A DNA stretch of 64,000 nt. It comes from Bryoerythrophyllum caledonicum. Taxonomy: Eukaryota > Streptophyta > Bryopsida > Pottiales > Pottiaceae. The notes below the pieces were generated by a model. It was given only the letters and a program-made list of their open reading frames with translations, searched no databases and was not told the DNA's origin. The translations under genes were made by a program, and so were the position numbers. Shown here piece by piece: positions 24,521-34,616 of the stretch. Position 1 is the first letter of the stretch; every line of letters begins with the position of its first letter. Location: the NCBI GenBank assembly GCA_963971425.1, contig OZ020522.1:4376168-4440167 (forward strand). Reading direction: 5' to 3'.

Positions 24521-24787
24521 GATTGTGTCAAGGTTGAAATATAGGTCTTGTTTTTTGAGGTATTTGATCAAGAATCTAACCGGGACTTTGTTGGGGGTGT
24601 CTTCTTTAGAGGGCTAGTCTTCTTTTTGGAAGTAGTATGGGGTGGCGTGGGCGTGTTCGTGTGGATCTTTGGCATTTTTGTGTGATTTTTCTCGGTCCTC
24701 TTTTGCTAGATTATCCGCTTGTTCGTTACCATCAATATCGGCATGGGCTCAAACTTTGTGGAGGGTTGTGGTTTGTGTGGGAATCCG

Positions 24788-26660
24788 TTCCCACATAGTT
24801 CCGGATATAGCCTTAAAATCCGGCTAGATATAAAATTTAATATAAGATTAGTAAATAGAATATTATAGTAGGACGTAGATAGGTAGAAATAAGAAATAAG
24901 GAATCATGGTCCAGCCGGAATCCTCAAACAATCGTATTAGAGTACTTAGTATTAGTGCGGACGTCCGGAGAAATCCGGACTATATCAGGGGTGATCCGGA
25001 TTCCAGAACTGTCATCATGAAATGGACCTCATCCGACAGCCGTTTGTCCCTCAGGACAACTCTAAGAGCAGATCTGGTCGGCAAGGAGGTCGGCAACAAC
25101 ACCACCAGCAGAAGAATCTTCAGCAGCGATTTCCGGATCCAGAACTCAGCAACCGGAGGAGACTCCGGAGAAGACAGACGCCGGGAAGAAGATAGAGGAA
25201 TCACCTAGGCATAGGAATAAGAAGACACCATAGTTAGGAGTAGTATTAGGAAATCCTTAGTCTCTTTTGAATTAGTAGCGATTAACGATGGGGCTCAGAA
25301 TTGCACCCGGCTACTAACAAAGGAGACTAAGGAAAATTTGCATCCGGAAAGCATTTCCGGACTTTAGGGAATTTCCGGACTTTAGGGAATTTCCGGAATT
25401 CAGGGATTTCCGGATTTCCGGATTCCAGAAGGCGGGAGCCGGAAGCCGGAAACCGGAAACCGGATCTCAGATCCATAAATTTCGGATATGAGATTTGAAA
25501 TCCGGATTTTCAGGGATAAGATCTTTTAGGATAAGATTTTCCGGATTCCTTGCTGATAAGATGGAGTTGAGGTTAGGAACTTAGTTAGTACTTAAAGGAT
25601 GAGTCTTTGGAGGCTCATTATCTTGTTTGCTCTAGCTGAAAACATCTTAGCCTTTGAATATATTTCTCTACATCCTAGTGTTGAGCGTTTTTGTGAGGAA
25701 CGGATCCATTACGGTTTGTGTTGTTGTGGATAGGTTCTGTCATAGTGAGCGTTATTGTGTTTGTAACTTGAGGTAACCGGTTGGGACTTGCAATAGGAGA
25801 GCGCCCGGGAGAGTTGGAGACGTATTGCAGAGGTGTTCCTCGTAGTCTCCAAGGTCCAGAAGACGCCAGGAGGGGAAGAGATATATTGCAGAGGTGTCCC
25901 TGGTAGTCTCTAGGGCACGGAAGATCCGTGTGAACCCGGATTCCGATTGAGGCCGGAGTTTACCCCCATGATAGGAAAAAACCTGATGTGTATGTCTAGA
26001 AGGAATCCTCGTTGCAAACCGTAATACTCACTTGGTAGAATCACGACATCACTTACCGGAATGTCGTTGTAGTCTAGACTTATCTCTGCGTGACCGCTTC
26101 CGGATGGCCATCCGGATGTTGTGAGAGTGTGGGTCTAGCAGCAGCAATCAACCACCGGTTAGCGGAGTAGGGAGAGTGAGTGTCGAGCCACTATAAGTTT
26201 CGGGGCAGTGGGTGTCTAGCCACTTTAAGTCACAAGACACTGGGGAATCCGGCCACTTACACAAAACAGGATCAATGGCACCCGGCCACTAGCTTAAAAA
26301 CTCCGGAAGAGGCTCTGTCAAAAGTTATCCGGAATCCGGAAGGATCCGGAAACTAGGGTAACAAGTCCGGAATCCGAAAGGATCCGGAATCTATTATTAG
26401 TATCCGGAATTCGGAAGGATCCGAAAACTAATATTAGAATCCGGAATCCGGAAGGATCCGGAAACTATTGTGAGGATCCGGTGGATTTGTGCTTGGTGTT
26501 TATGGATTATTTAGTGATTCTAGAAGAAATAGCAGGTCTCTATGGGAACGAACTGGGAGCGGTTTACTTTGGAAGTACTTAGTGACGATTAGCATTAGAG
26601 GATTTTTGAGCTCAAAGGAGGGCCTCCAGGGATGGTCCCATAAGGGGTCGAATTGAATTT
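24788..26660. repeat. CCGGA-rich segment, probably retroelement-derived
   Basis: Abruptly interrupts the non-LTR remnant at 24787. Dense in TCCGGA/CCGGAA motifs. 26328-26480 has about four ~45-bp tandem units around ATCCGGAATCCGGAAGG. 25828-25928 holds a 48-bp duplication (ATTGCAGAGGTGT and GTAGTCTC). The composition is far richer in CG than the flanks. 25560-25760 (TTGTTTGCTCTAGCTG, CTCTACATCCTAGTGTTGAG) has the look of an LTR R-U5 region. I found no paired LTR, primer-binding site or pol, so identity is open. The ORF at 24906-25208 is unsupported. Confidence 0.5.
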
Positions 26661-27017
26661 AAATTGGTACTTTTCATGCCTGGAAAAATGCAATTAGCCT
26701 AGGCACCTGCTGGAGAGTGATGCTTGAATGCGTACTGACGATGATTCCTATTGGTTAGATTACGAAAGCCATCATAACTTCGATTTCAGCTTCATCATAT
26801 AATATATCTATGTACAATCAACTTTATGTTTTTTTATCTGCATTGCTCTGACCTGCACTGACCTGCAGAGCGACTTGGTACAACATTATTGTCCATATTT
26901 TATTCGGGCCCATGAACTTTTCCCAACTATTTGAAAGTTTTCAGTGAGTTTGAAACTTGGAGTCTTGTTCATTTGGCAAGGTGTATGTGGCTGGCCTATC
27001 AAACACGGAGAAAAACA
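26661..27017. other. Intergenic, nothing recognised
   Basis: No feature was identified. Confidence 0.4.
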
Positions 27018-27475
27018 CGAAGCGGGGGTGCTAAAAAAGGGTGTAGAAAGAATCAGACTTGGACAAGATGCGTGGAATAGTAAGTAACAGTGGTTACAAA
27101 AAGCGGGGTGCTAAAAACGATGTGGAAAGGATCGCGCGGACAGGAAACCCCCCAAGCTCAAGCTTACCCGAGGTGGGGCCCCGTCTTAATTGTATGGGCT
27201 CATTTTTCTGGCCCTCCCATTTTGGGGGGGTCAGAGGCTTTTTCTGGCTTTTTTTTTTACAAAATTGGGGCCTACGGCCACAATTTAGTCTATAGGTTCC
27301 CCTTTGGCTAAATTTAGGGCCCCATCCAAAAATAAAATAGGGGCCAAGTTTTGGCCCCACCACCTCATCCCCCACCTGGTAAGTCTGAGCGTGGGGGGTT
27401 TCCTGTCAAATCGGAAAGGATCATACTCGAATGAGATGCGTCGAATAGCCTAGAAACAGTGGTTGCAAGTTGCAC
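27018..27475. repeat. Tandem ~85-bp duplication split by a MITE
   Basis: 27018-27100 and 27100-27138 plus 27408-27475 are direct copies (AAGCGGGGGTGCTAAAAA, GAGATGCGTCGAATAG, AACAGTGGTT). The second copy is interrupted by the inverted-repeat element at 27139-27407. 'GGAAAGGATC' occurs on both sides of the insertion and may be its target duplication. Confidence 0.65.
27139..27407. mobile_element. MITE with GACAGGAAACC termini
   Basis: Starts GACAGGAAACCCCCCA and ends with its inverse TGGGGGGTTTCCTGTC, spanning 269 bp. The interior (GGGGCCCCGTCTTAATTG, TTTTTCTGGCC) is shared in opposite orientation with 34250-34482. The ORFs at 27059-27375 read through it and are not genes. Confidence 0.75.
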
Positions 27476-27619
27476 TAATAGTCACGAGTGAGTGAGTGTC
27501 GTTGGAAACGGGAAAAAATCCATTTTACTCTTCAGCCAGCATTTCTTTTTGGAGGTGGGCAAGGGCAGATTACTTTTTTAATGCCCATCAGGTAGTACCA
27601 AATGGCATCATATTCACTA

Positions 27620-27818
27620 CACTAAACACTGAATATAGTGTAGCGGGATTATTGATGTAGATCACTCACACTAATTTCCATCAAAGCATGTGCATGCCAA
27701 GTTCTGATTGGATATTTGTTCTCAAGCAAGTGTGTCACAATCAACAATTGCATGTAAATTTTCAATTAGTGTAGGAAATTTCAAATAGTCTGGTCTACAC
27801 TATATTCACGGAACGGTG
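27620..27818. mobile_element. TA-flanked MITE, family M2, copy 1
   Basis: 199 bp with termini CACTAAACACTGAATATAGTG and, inverted, CACCGTTCCGTGAATATAGTG, bordered by TA on both sides. Near-identical in length and sequence to 60558-60756, in the opposite orientation. Confidence 0.85.
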
Positions 27819-27999
27819 TAGCTATGTGCAGGTTATTTTATAGTCTTTGAAAGAAGGATCCACATGCTTGAGGTTGTGTGGATTACAGTAACAAAGCAAA
27901 GAAATCTTGCCATCGCTTGTATTAGAAGTGTTGAGTAGTACACAAATTATCTTATATAGTGTGAGCCACATTAACCTCTAAAAATCTATGGCTATTTCT

Positions 28000-28480
28000 C
28001 ATCAAAACACTCCAAAACTGCCCATTCCAGTGTAATGAGCATAAATAAAACCACAAAAATCTTTATTTTTTATTCCAATTGTAGGATCTTGATTTGAACT
28101 TAAAAAGGAACACCTCTTACATTTCCATAAAAGTTGACCACATAGATTGGAAGACAATAGTTTGAAGTGAAGAAAAAAGTTTTTTTTCTATCATGCGTTA
28201 CATTAAGAGGATCGACTGACTTTTACATTGATTGGTGTCAATTTTTTGAAATATGCATGGTCTAAAGTTTATATCATTATGGTGATCATGATGTTAGTTC
28301 CTTGTACACCAATTTTCAAAGTCAACAGAAGGGTCTAGCATTTTTCAAAAAATATGCAAAGACCAAAGGTTCAAAATTGGCCAAAATCCATTTTGCTTCC
28401 TTCTGAACTAAATACTTCATTAAATGTAAATCTAGATGTCGTACCACGAATTTTCAAATTTTTCTGGTTAGAAAGTTAAT
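28000..28480. repeat. Dispersed repeat family W, copy 1
   Basis: About 480 bp alignable by eye with 42295-42790 and 54335-54780, and in part with 40741-40870 and 52330-52525. Shared blocks include 'GTAGGATCTT', 'GATTGGAAGA', 'CCTTGTACACCAATTTT' and 'AGCATTTTTCAAAAAA'. No coding capacity was recognised. Confidence 0.7.
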
Positions 28481-28599
28481 TATGATAATCTTAGGCTAAT
28501 TAGTTCAGGGGTTGGGTTAATGCTACTTTAGTATAGTTTATTAGATAGGTTAGGGAAAAACATTAGTGAGTATGGCTTAGGTATCCTAAAACCACTAAG

Positions 28600-29990
28600 G
28601 ATGCTCCATACCCGAGCCCGGAGGCTGTTTCCTACCCGCGCCCGGAGGCTGTTTCCCATACCCAAGCCCGGAGGCTGCTTGCAATACCCGAGCCCGGAGG
28701 CTGTTTCCCATACCCGAGCCTGGAAGCTGTTTCCCATACCCGAGCACGGAGGCTGTTTCCCATACCCGAGCCGGAGGTTACACACGAACCATATGCATAG
28801 GCCGTCCGCAAGATCAGAGCCCGGAGGTTACACACAAACCCGTGTACATAGGCTGTCCGCAGGACCTGAGCCCGGAGGTCACACCCGCAGCTGGTACGCC
28901 TAGACTGCCGCAGGATTTGGAAGTAACAAAGAGGTCCGGGACTGGAGGCTACCACCGTGCTCGGGATAAGAAGATCAGGAGGACCCTGGCCTGGAGGCTA
29001 CCACCATACTCGGGATAAGGGGATCATGAGGACCCATGGAAGGCAAGGAAGGGACGCGGAGCCTTCAACCGCGGGCAAAAGGAATCTTCCTCATCACACC
29101 AAAACCGACTACTTAATGAACGCCATCCTTAATCTCTACACCACGACATGAGCCTAGAGAGAGAGAGAGTCAACAGGTAGGAAGCTGCGAGCACTAAGGA
29201 GCCGGAGGCGACACAAGTTGCGAGCACTAGCAAGCCCGGAGGCGACACAAGCTGCGAGCACAAGGGACCTGGAGGCGACGCCACACCGGAAGCAGAGCCA
29301 GGAGATTGCAACAAGGAAGAGCCAACACTCGGGGTAGATCCACACCGGCCAGGTAAGGTATCATGAGGTAAGCAACCAAGCCGCAGGATCTGAGCCCGGA
29401 GGTTACGCACGAACCAGTGTGCACAGGCTGTCCGCAGGATCTGAGCTCGGAGGCTGCTTGTAATACACGAGCCTGGAGGTTACGCACAAACCAGTGTGCA
29501 TAGGCTATCCGCAGGACTTGAGCCCGGAGGCTGCATACGAAGCAGGCTGTCCGCATGACCTGAGCCCGGAGGCTGCATATGAAGGAGGCTGTCCATAGGA
29601 CTTGAGCCCGGAGGCTGCATACGAAGCAGGCTGTCCGCATGACTTGAGTCCGGAGGCTGCATACGAAGCAGGCTGTCAGCATGACCTGAGCCCGGAGGCT
29701 GCATACGAAGCAGGCTGTCCGCAGGACTTGAGCCCGGAGGCTACATGCGAAGCAGGCTGTCTGCATGACCTGAGCCCGGAGGCTGTATACGAAGCAGGCT
29801 GTCCGCATGACCTGAGCCCGGAGGTTGCATACGAAGGAGGCTATTCGCAGACCCTGAGCTCGGAGGTTACCCAAATACACGAGCCCGGGGGCTGCTCCTA
29901 TGACCTGAGCCTGGAGATTGCACATGAAGCTGGTACGCGGGACCTGGAGGTAAGAAGGAGGACCCTGGACTCGGAGGCTACCAGCGAGAC
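28600..29990. repeat. GC-rich tandem repeats (CCCGGAGGCTG family)
   Basis: 28600-28790 has ~35-bp units (CCCGAGCCCGGAGGCTGTTT). 28800-28900 has ~65-bp units. 29380-29880 has ~42-60-bp units (GACCTGAGCCCGGAGGCTG, ATACGAAGCAGGCTGTCCGC). The open frames on both strands here (for example 29227-30021 minus and 29602-30009 plus) are by-products of the repeat length. Same GC-rich composition as the ORF downstream, so probably part of the same element. Confidence 0.8.
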
Positions 29991-30351
29991 CAAGGAAGGA
30001 AGGATGTAGGCTGTCCAACAAACAAGGGAGGGGTCATGGCTTCCTCCAACCCGGCCCTGTCTTCGGTAAAGGCCATTTTCCCCGCCATTCCCAAGGACCC
30101 CTTGGAGCTTACCGAACTTAAGGAGGATCCTTCGCATGGGATGTCTCTCCCTCTTTAACTTTTGTTGGAGTTTCTGCATCGAGTCTACCGTGCAAGAACT
30201 AAGGTAAGACCCATTACCGGAACCTGAGGGTGATAGTATCCGGGCTTGCCCAGATCGGTGGACTATGGGTAAGTGGCAGGAGGTGTACGAGTTCCCTCGA
30301 CAGGGTGCAGGATGGACGAGTTTGAAGAAGGAGGAGTATGGCAAGGGATGA

Positions 30352-32004
30352 TTCGACACCAAGGACTCCAAGAATGGTTATGGTTTGAAGGATTGCATAG
30401 ACTCTCGAGCCCGACGGGTCTTTGCTTTCCTCATACCCATTCTACACCCTGAAAAACCCACGAGAGTTACCATGACTCTTGCTAACACCGTGTATGGATC
30501 GTATCTAGGAGAGAGGATGGTAAATTGGGCCATCATTGTGAAGGACGTAGTACTCCGGTTGACCAAGAGTGTTAGCAATGCCAAGCGCTCTCCTCTTTGT
30601 CCCTTCTTGATCCACCTCTATCATCACTTCAAGGAAACCACGCCAGAGGAGACAACGGTGTACATGACCCATTTGATGATGAAGAAGTTCCAGAGGACAG
30701 AGTCGGAGTACGAGTCAGGTTCTGAGGGAGGAAGCACCTCCTCCCCATCAGCAAAAGAGGCTCCTCCACCCCCCAAGCGTCAGAGAAGGAGAGAAGGAGG
30801 AGCCCCTGCCACTCGGACCCGAGCCGCACTCCGCGCAGCACTTACAAGGCCCGCATACCTCGGAGACAAGACTTACCGGGCATCTGAACTCATTGAGGCC
30901 CTGCGGGTATACGTAGAGGACACCGACAAGACCTTGGCACATGTGAGCAGCTTGGTGGGTAATCCACCCATCCAAGGACTAGTCGCGGCGGTCAAGGAAA
31001 GTATAGGAGGAGCGAGCGACCTCCGTAGTATGGAGCAGAAGGTCCACCGGCTCACCCTGGAGATGACCAAGATGAAGAGTCGGGCCTTGGAGGCAAAGAA
31101 GAGGCAGAAGGAAGCTCTTCTCCAAGCCAATGCTTCTGCGGAGGCATTACAACGAGTGGAGGATGCCTTGCACCTACCTACAGATGTTGGACTCAAGGCC
31201 CGGATGTTCGATGCTAGGTTGGAGAGAGATGACCACGTTTTGAGCAAGAGGGTGATCGCACTCATGATGGAGCAAACCGTGAAGGTTAAGGAGGCTTATG
31301 CCAGCATGAGGTTATTGGTAAGCAACCTCACACATATCTTACCCAAGTTCGTGGATGACTCCGACAGCTCAAGCAAGGACGGAGATTCGGACTTCGATAC
31401 GGAAGATCGTGGTACGGGCAACAACAAGGGGAAAGCTGTGGTGGACCTTGACAGTCCATCTCCTCTCGTACGACCTACGAGGGCTCCGGCGAGACCCTCT
31501 CCTTCAGAAATCACCACCCAGACGCAGAGTGGATGGAAGGAGAGCTCAGATGCAGGGGTGGAACCCCCACCCATGATCCGTCATCGCCAACCACCCCAAG
31601 GTGACACCGTTCGCTCTGCGCCAGCTATGGCCCCTTTATCGAGTGTCTTTCCCCTTGGAAAGACTACCAGTGAGAGTTCTTCTCATTGGCACCTCCCGGT
31701 TCTTACATCCGGCCCGGATATCACGACGACTCCGAACCAGGTATCGATTCTTCCATCTCGGTCCGAGTTTCCTCCAGTTCCAGTATCCTTACCCGTTACC
31801 TCCACCGGGATGGACACCACTTTCTCTACAAGAGAAACCATGTCCCGTTCATTTGCCACTCCGACTCAGCCTACGGATGCCACTTTGGCACCTTTGATGA
31901 CACTTGCTACGGCCGCACCCACCCCGTCTTCGAGCGGAAGCTCCAAGAAACGTAGAAGGAAGGAGGAGAAGAAGAGGCTCGAGGAGTTGGCGCAGGGTAG
32001 GTAG
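30352..32004 (+). CDS. Unidentified gag-like ORF, probably from a retroelement
   Basis: Open from 30352 to the stop at 32004 (about 550 codons). No ATG lies at the start; the first in-frame Met is about 40 codons in. A Met-initiated stretch in another frame (from 30036) ends at a stop at about 30156, so the 5' end is probably damaged. Layout: a folded N-terminal part (RVFAFLIPILHPEKPTRVTM, LANTVYGSYLGERMVNWAI); an acidic/Ser-rich linker; a Pro-Lys-Arg patch (PPPPKRQRRR); a predicted coiled coil at about 31020-31200 (LRSMEQKVHRLTLEMTK); a long Ser/Thr/Pro-rich tail; and a basic end (KKRRRKEEKKRLEE). I do not recognise a named domain. The DNA around it (GC-rich repeats before, LTR-like segment after) suggests a retrotransposon structural protein. 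No protease, RT or integrase follows. Confidence 0.6.
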   Translation, partial: FDTKDSKNGYGLKDCIDSRARRVFAFLIPILHPEKPTRVTMTLANTVYGSYLGERMVNWAIIVKDVVLRLTKSVSNAKRSPLCPFLIHLYHHFKETTPEETTVYMTHLMMKKFQRTESEYESGSEGGSTSSPSAKEAPPPPKRQRRREGGAPATRTRAALRAALTRPAYLGDKTYRASELIEALRVYVEDTDKTLAHVSSLVGNPPIQGLVAAVKESIGGASDLRSMEQKVHRLTLEMTKMKSRALEAKKRQKEALLQANASAEALQRVEDALHLPTDVGLKARMFDARLERDDHVLSKRVIALMMEQTVKVKEAYASMRLLVSNLTHILPKFVDDSDSSSKDGDSDFDTEDRGTGNNKGKAVVDLDSPSPLVRPTRAPARPSPSEITTQTQSGWKESSDAGVEPPPMIRHRQPPQGDTVRSAPAMAPLSSVFPLGKTTSESSSHWHLPVLTSGPDITTTPNQVSILPSRSEFPPVPVSLPVTSTGMDTTFSTRETMSRSFATPTQPTDATLAPLMTLATAAPTPSSSGSSKKRRRKEEKKRLEELAQGR

Positions 32005-32039
32005 AAACTTACGTCTATTGGGTAAGGATCTTGTGTCGT

Positions 32040-33080
32040 AGGTCACTGTTCATTCCTGGATTTGGCCCCCGGTTGACTTTGGTTTTGACTTGGTTTTGCC
32101 TTGGGATTTGTGTAATAAGTCACCTTCTGAGGGTGCACGTCGTGGGTAGTGGCGGCCACCGCCGCCAAGAGTAGTTAATGCGCCGTTTTAGGTATCTTTT
32201 GAGTTTGGACTCTTGTGTGAGTCCTTGGCAGTATAAGAGAGGAGTCTCGAGGCACCTCTCTTCACTGCTTGATGTGTGTATTTGCTTTCAGTTTTAATTC
32301 TAAACCTACGCTCTGAGAAGACCTTCGAAGGTTGGAGAGCTCGGATTGCATACAAGACTGTGAGTGCCATTTCAAGTAGTCCACTCCTCAAGTCTATACT
32401 AATTATCTAATCATTGTTTCCTTGTTCCATCAAGTAGATTTGTCCGGGTGGATGGGAATAACAGGTGAGGTGATTGGATAGTTAGTAGGGGCGTGACTCT
32501 AACTCCAAACCGTTACAGTTGTTTCCTTGTTCCATCAAGTAGAATAGTTGGGGTGGATGGGAATAACAGGTGAGATTGTACGTGTCTAGGGAAGGACGAG
32601 GGGGGAGTGACGGATGGATAAGGGTCATAGTGAGTCTTGAGTGACTTTCCGGCGTACCGATTGGTGTTGGTTGTGAAGACTCGTATCATCCCCTGAACAT
32701 CTTACCTCCAGCCGCATTGGATGTGGAGGGAGACTGAGAGGAGGACGGATAGTGGGCGGGTAGGCCCCTTGCTCACTTACATTACGCCACTCACAGTTTC
32801 GGAAACACGGGTCTAACACCCCTTCGGGGGATCTCAGTGACGCCATAACCATCCAAGTGAGTGAGTAGAGGTAGAAGGAGAGAATGGGAGAGAATGGGAG
32901 GAAGAATCTTTGTTACTTGTGTCAAATACTAAAATCTCTATGAGTCCTCGGATCAGCATCCGTGGTAATACCAACCCCCCCTTTTTTTGCCGGGTACGCA
33001 TGTACTCAGGCTGTACATATTGTGCATAGGTATAACTATAAGTCCCAGATCTAATCTAAAATTTGAGTAATAGAAGTCTT
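32040..33080. repeat. LTR-like / retroelement flank
   Basis: Contains a TATA-like TATAAG at 32232-32237, followed by GAGGAGTCTCGAGGCACCTC, as in an LTR promoter and transcript start. 32414-32476 and 32519-32580 are direct copies (TTTCCTTGTTCCATCAAGTA, GGTGGATGGGAATAACAGG). No second copy was seen upstream of the gag-like ORF, so an intact LTR pair is not shown. Confidence 0.45.
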
Positions 33081-33084
33081 TACT

Positions 33085-33212
33085 ACCCGTACAAGGTAGT
33101 ACGTACAAAGGTAGGACGTACAAAGGTAGGACGTACAAAGGTAGGACATACAAATGTAGGACGTACGAATGTAGGACGTACGAATGTACGACATACGAAT
33201 ATAGGTTGTACA
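33085..33212. repeat. 14-15-bp minisatellite, about 9 copies
   Basis: Unit GTACAAAGGTAGGAC, drifting to GTACGAATGTAGGAC. The overlapping ORFs on both strands are repeat artefacts. Confidence 0.9.
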
Positions 33213-33558
33213 AGGAGACAACACGCGTACGAAGAATGGGGAATTGGTGTAATTAACACCCAGGCTTTGTGATCTAAACCCTTATTCCCTCCTTTCTTTT
33301 TATATACCTATTGTATAGTCGATATTGTATAGATTTTTGGGCTTGATGTTAGTCGTTGTAGTTCTCGATGACTCTCTGTGGGAACGATTACCGTAAGGGT
33401 ATCTTTGTGTTAAGATGTGAATACTTGCCATCACGTACTACGACACTAGACAATCAAAACAAAGATTTATGCTACCTTCTAAGTTTTAAAAAATAAAAAT
33501 GGAAAAGACCAAAATCTCTAATTTTTATGAAGTTCTTTGGATACCTTACCTAGCACTT

Positions 33559-33772
33559 CACTAAATTTGGTGTTTAGTGTAGTGGTACTTTATGATTTGA
33601 AAGCGCTATAATTTTTTACTTTTGAGAAAGATTTTTACTAAGAGTACAACTCTCAATATTATTCAAAGAGGGTGATTATTGTCGATATGGGTGGTAAAAA
33701 TATTCATCAAGAATAAAAATTTATAGCATTTGTAAATAATATAGTGTGCCAACACTAAACATCAATTTAGTG
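33559..33772. mobile_element. TA-flanked MITE, family M1, copy 1
   Basis: Termini CACTAAATTTGGTGTTTAGTG and inverse CACTAAATTGATGTTTAGTG. TA is kept on the right and mutated on the left. The interior (ACTAAGAGTACAAC, TTCATCAAGAATAAAAA) matches 43622-43838 in the opposite orientation. Confidence 0.75.
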
Positions 33773-33789
33773 TAGTTGGCTTCAAAAAA

Positions 33790-34249
33790 ATCACTATTGA
33801 TCTACATATTATGATAATTGATCATAACTTTTGATATACAAATCTAATTCTAACAAAAATGCACGGTAATTTTGGAACTAGAAAAAGTGTGAGGGATGCT
33901 ACGTTTATTAACCCCTAAAGGCCCAAGTGTACCCACAAGGTACAAAAGTGTATACTTTAACTGCAATTATCTTTCAATCTCTACGGTCAAAATTCACAAA
34001 AATTTGACCACATCATCTCATATAAGTTTAGAAGATCCTACGGCTAGATTTTCAATAAGTTCATCTTGGTAGTTTTTAATCAACAAAGTAGAGATTCTTC
34101 TAAAATAGCTTGGGCCTTTAGGGGTTAATTTTGTGTCATGTCAATTGTTACCACAATTAGTATGAGAACCATCACATGATCCAATAGATAAATCAAGGTC
34201 CCGTGGTAAATAAGACAATCACTGTAGCATATGGATGTTTATAGTTTTG
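33790..34249. other. Intergenic, nothing recognised
   Basis: AT-rich; no exon or element ends were found. Confidence 0.4.
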
Positions 34250-34482
34250 AGGCATGAGGTTTTCTTGGAGGGTGGTGAGGCCAAACCTAGGCCCTATTTT
34301 TATTTTTGGGTAGGGACCCTAATTGTAGCAAAGGAGTCTCCTAGGATAAATCAGGGCCGCATGCCCTAATTTGTCCAAAAAATTCCAGAAAAGCCTTTGA
34401 ACCTCCAAAAATGAGATGGCCAGAAAAATGACCTCATGCAATTAAGACGGGGCCCACCTCCCGAGGAAACCTCATGCCCCCA
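34250..34482. mobile_element. MITE, second copy of the 27139-27407 family
   Basis: Inverse orientation. Termini GCATGAGGTTTTCTTGG and CCGAGGAAACCTCATGC. The interior shares GGGGCCC, GTCTTAATTGCATGAGG and TTTTTCTGGCC on the minus strand with the 27-kb copy. Confidence 0.65.
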
Positions 34483-34503
34483 ACTGTAGAGGTATGTAGC
34501 ATA

Positions 34504-34607
34504 GAAGAAGAAGAACGCCGGTTCCCGAAGGGGCCGGCGTGAATAAAGTGTCTGTTCGTTCCACCACTAAGACCATGCCCATATCATATGTCTCCGAAGA
34601 GATGGTC
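34504..34607 (-). mobile_element. SINE-like repeat, copy D
   Basis: 104 bp, flanked by TGTAGCATA (34495-34503) and TGTAACATA (34608-34616). It has the GAAGAAGAAGAACGCCGG end, the hairpin with CCCGAAGGGG loop arms, and core GTTCGTTCCACCACTAAGAC. It shares the core and tail with copies A-C but has its own short 5' part. Confidence 0.78.
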
Positions 34608-34616
34608 TGTAACATA

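Larger units (their letters stand above)
22978..24787 (-). pseudogene. Non-LTR retrotransposon ORF2 C-terminus, interrupted by a SINE
   Basis: On the minus strand the coding remnant starts at about 24787 with the end of an RNase H domain: AHADIDGNEQADNLAKE, preceded by an in-frame TGA where Arg is expected. It continues through FLIKYLKKQD to NLDTI, where a SINE-like insertion (23854-24520) splits it. Coding resumes at about 23850 with ISDNFPSIEKWTS, FRTGRYMGNARKKLFFG and a CCHH-type zinc motif (CPIC, about 10 residues, LLKC, HxxxxH). A further C-terminal domain follows (ILCVRGLPYN, VITAGARATT) to the stop at 22978. There is also an in-frame stop or frame change near 23480. The RT and endonuclease parts are missing. 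It is cut off upstream at 24787 by the CCGGA-rich segment. Related to the element at 44444-46150. Confidence 0.85.

Noticed and set aside
23619-24617. Long ORFs encoding poly-Ser, poly-Leu, poly-Lys and poly-Glu on both strands
   Set aside because: They are translations of the uninterrupted TTC/GAA tract, not proteins.
29227-30021. 264-codon minus-strand ORF and the 135-codon plus-strand ORF
   Set aside because: Both are created by GC-rich tandem repeats whose unit lengths keep frames open. There is no family resemblance and the frames overlap on opposite strands.
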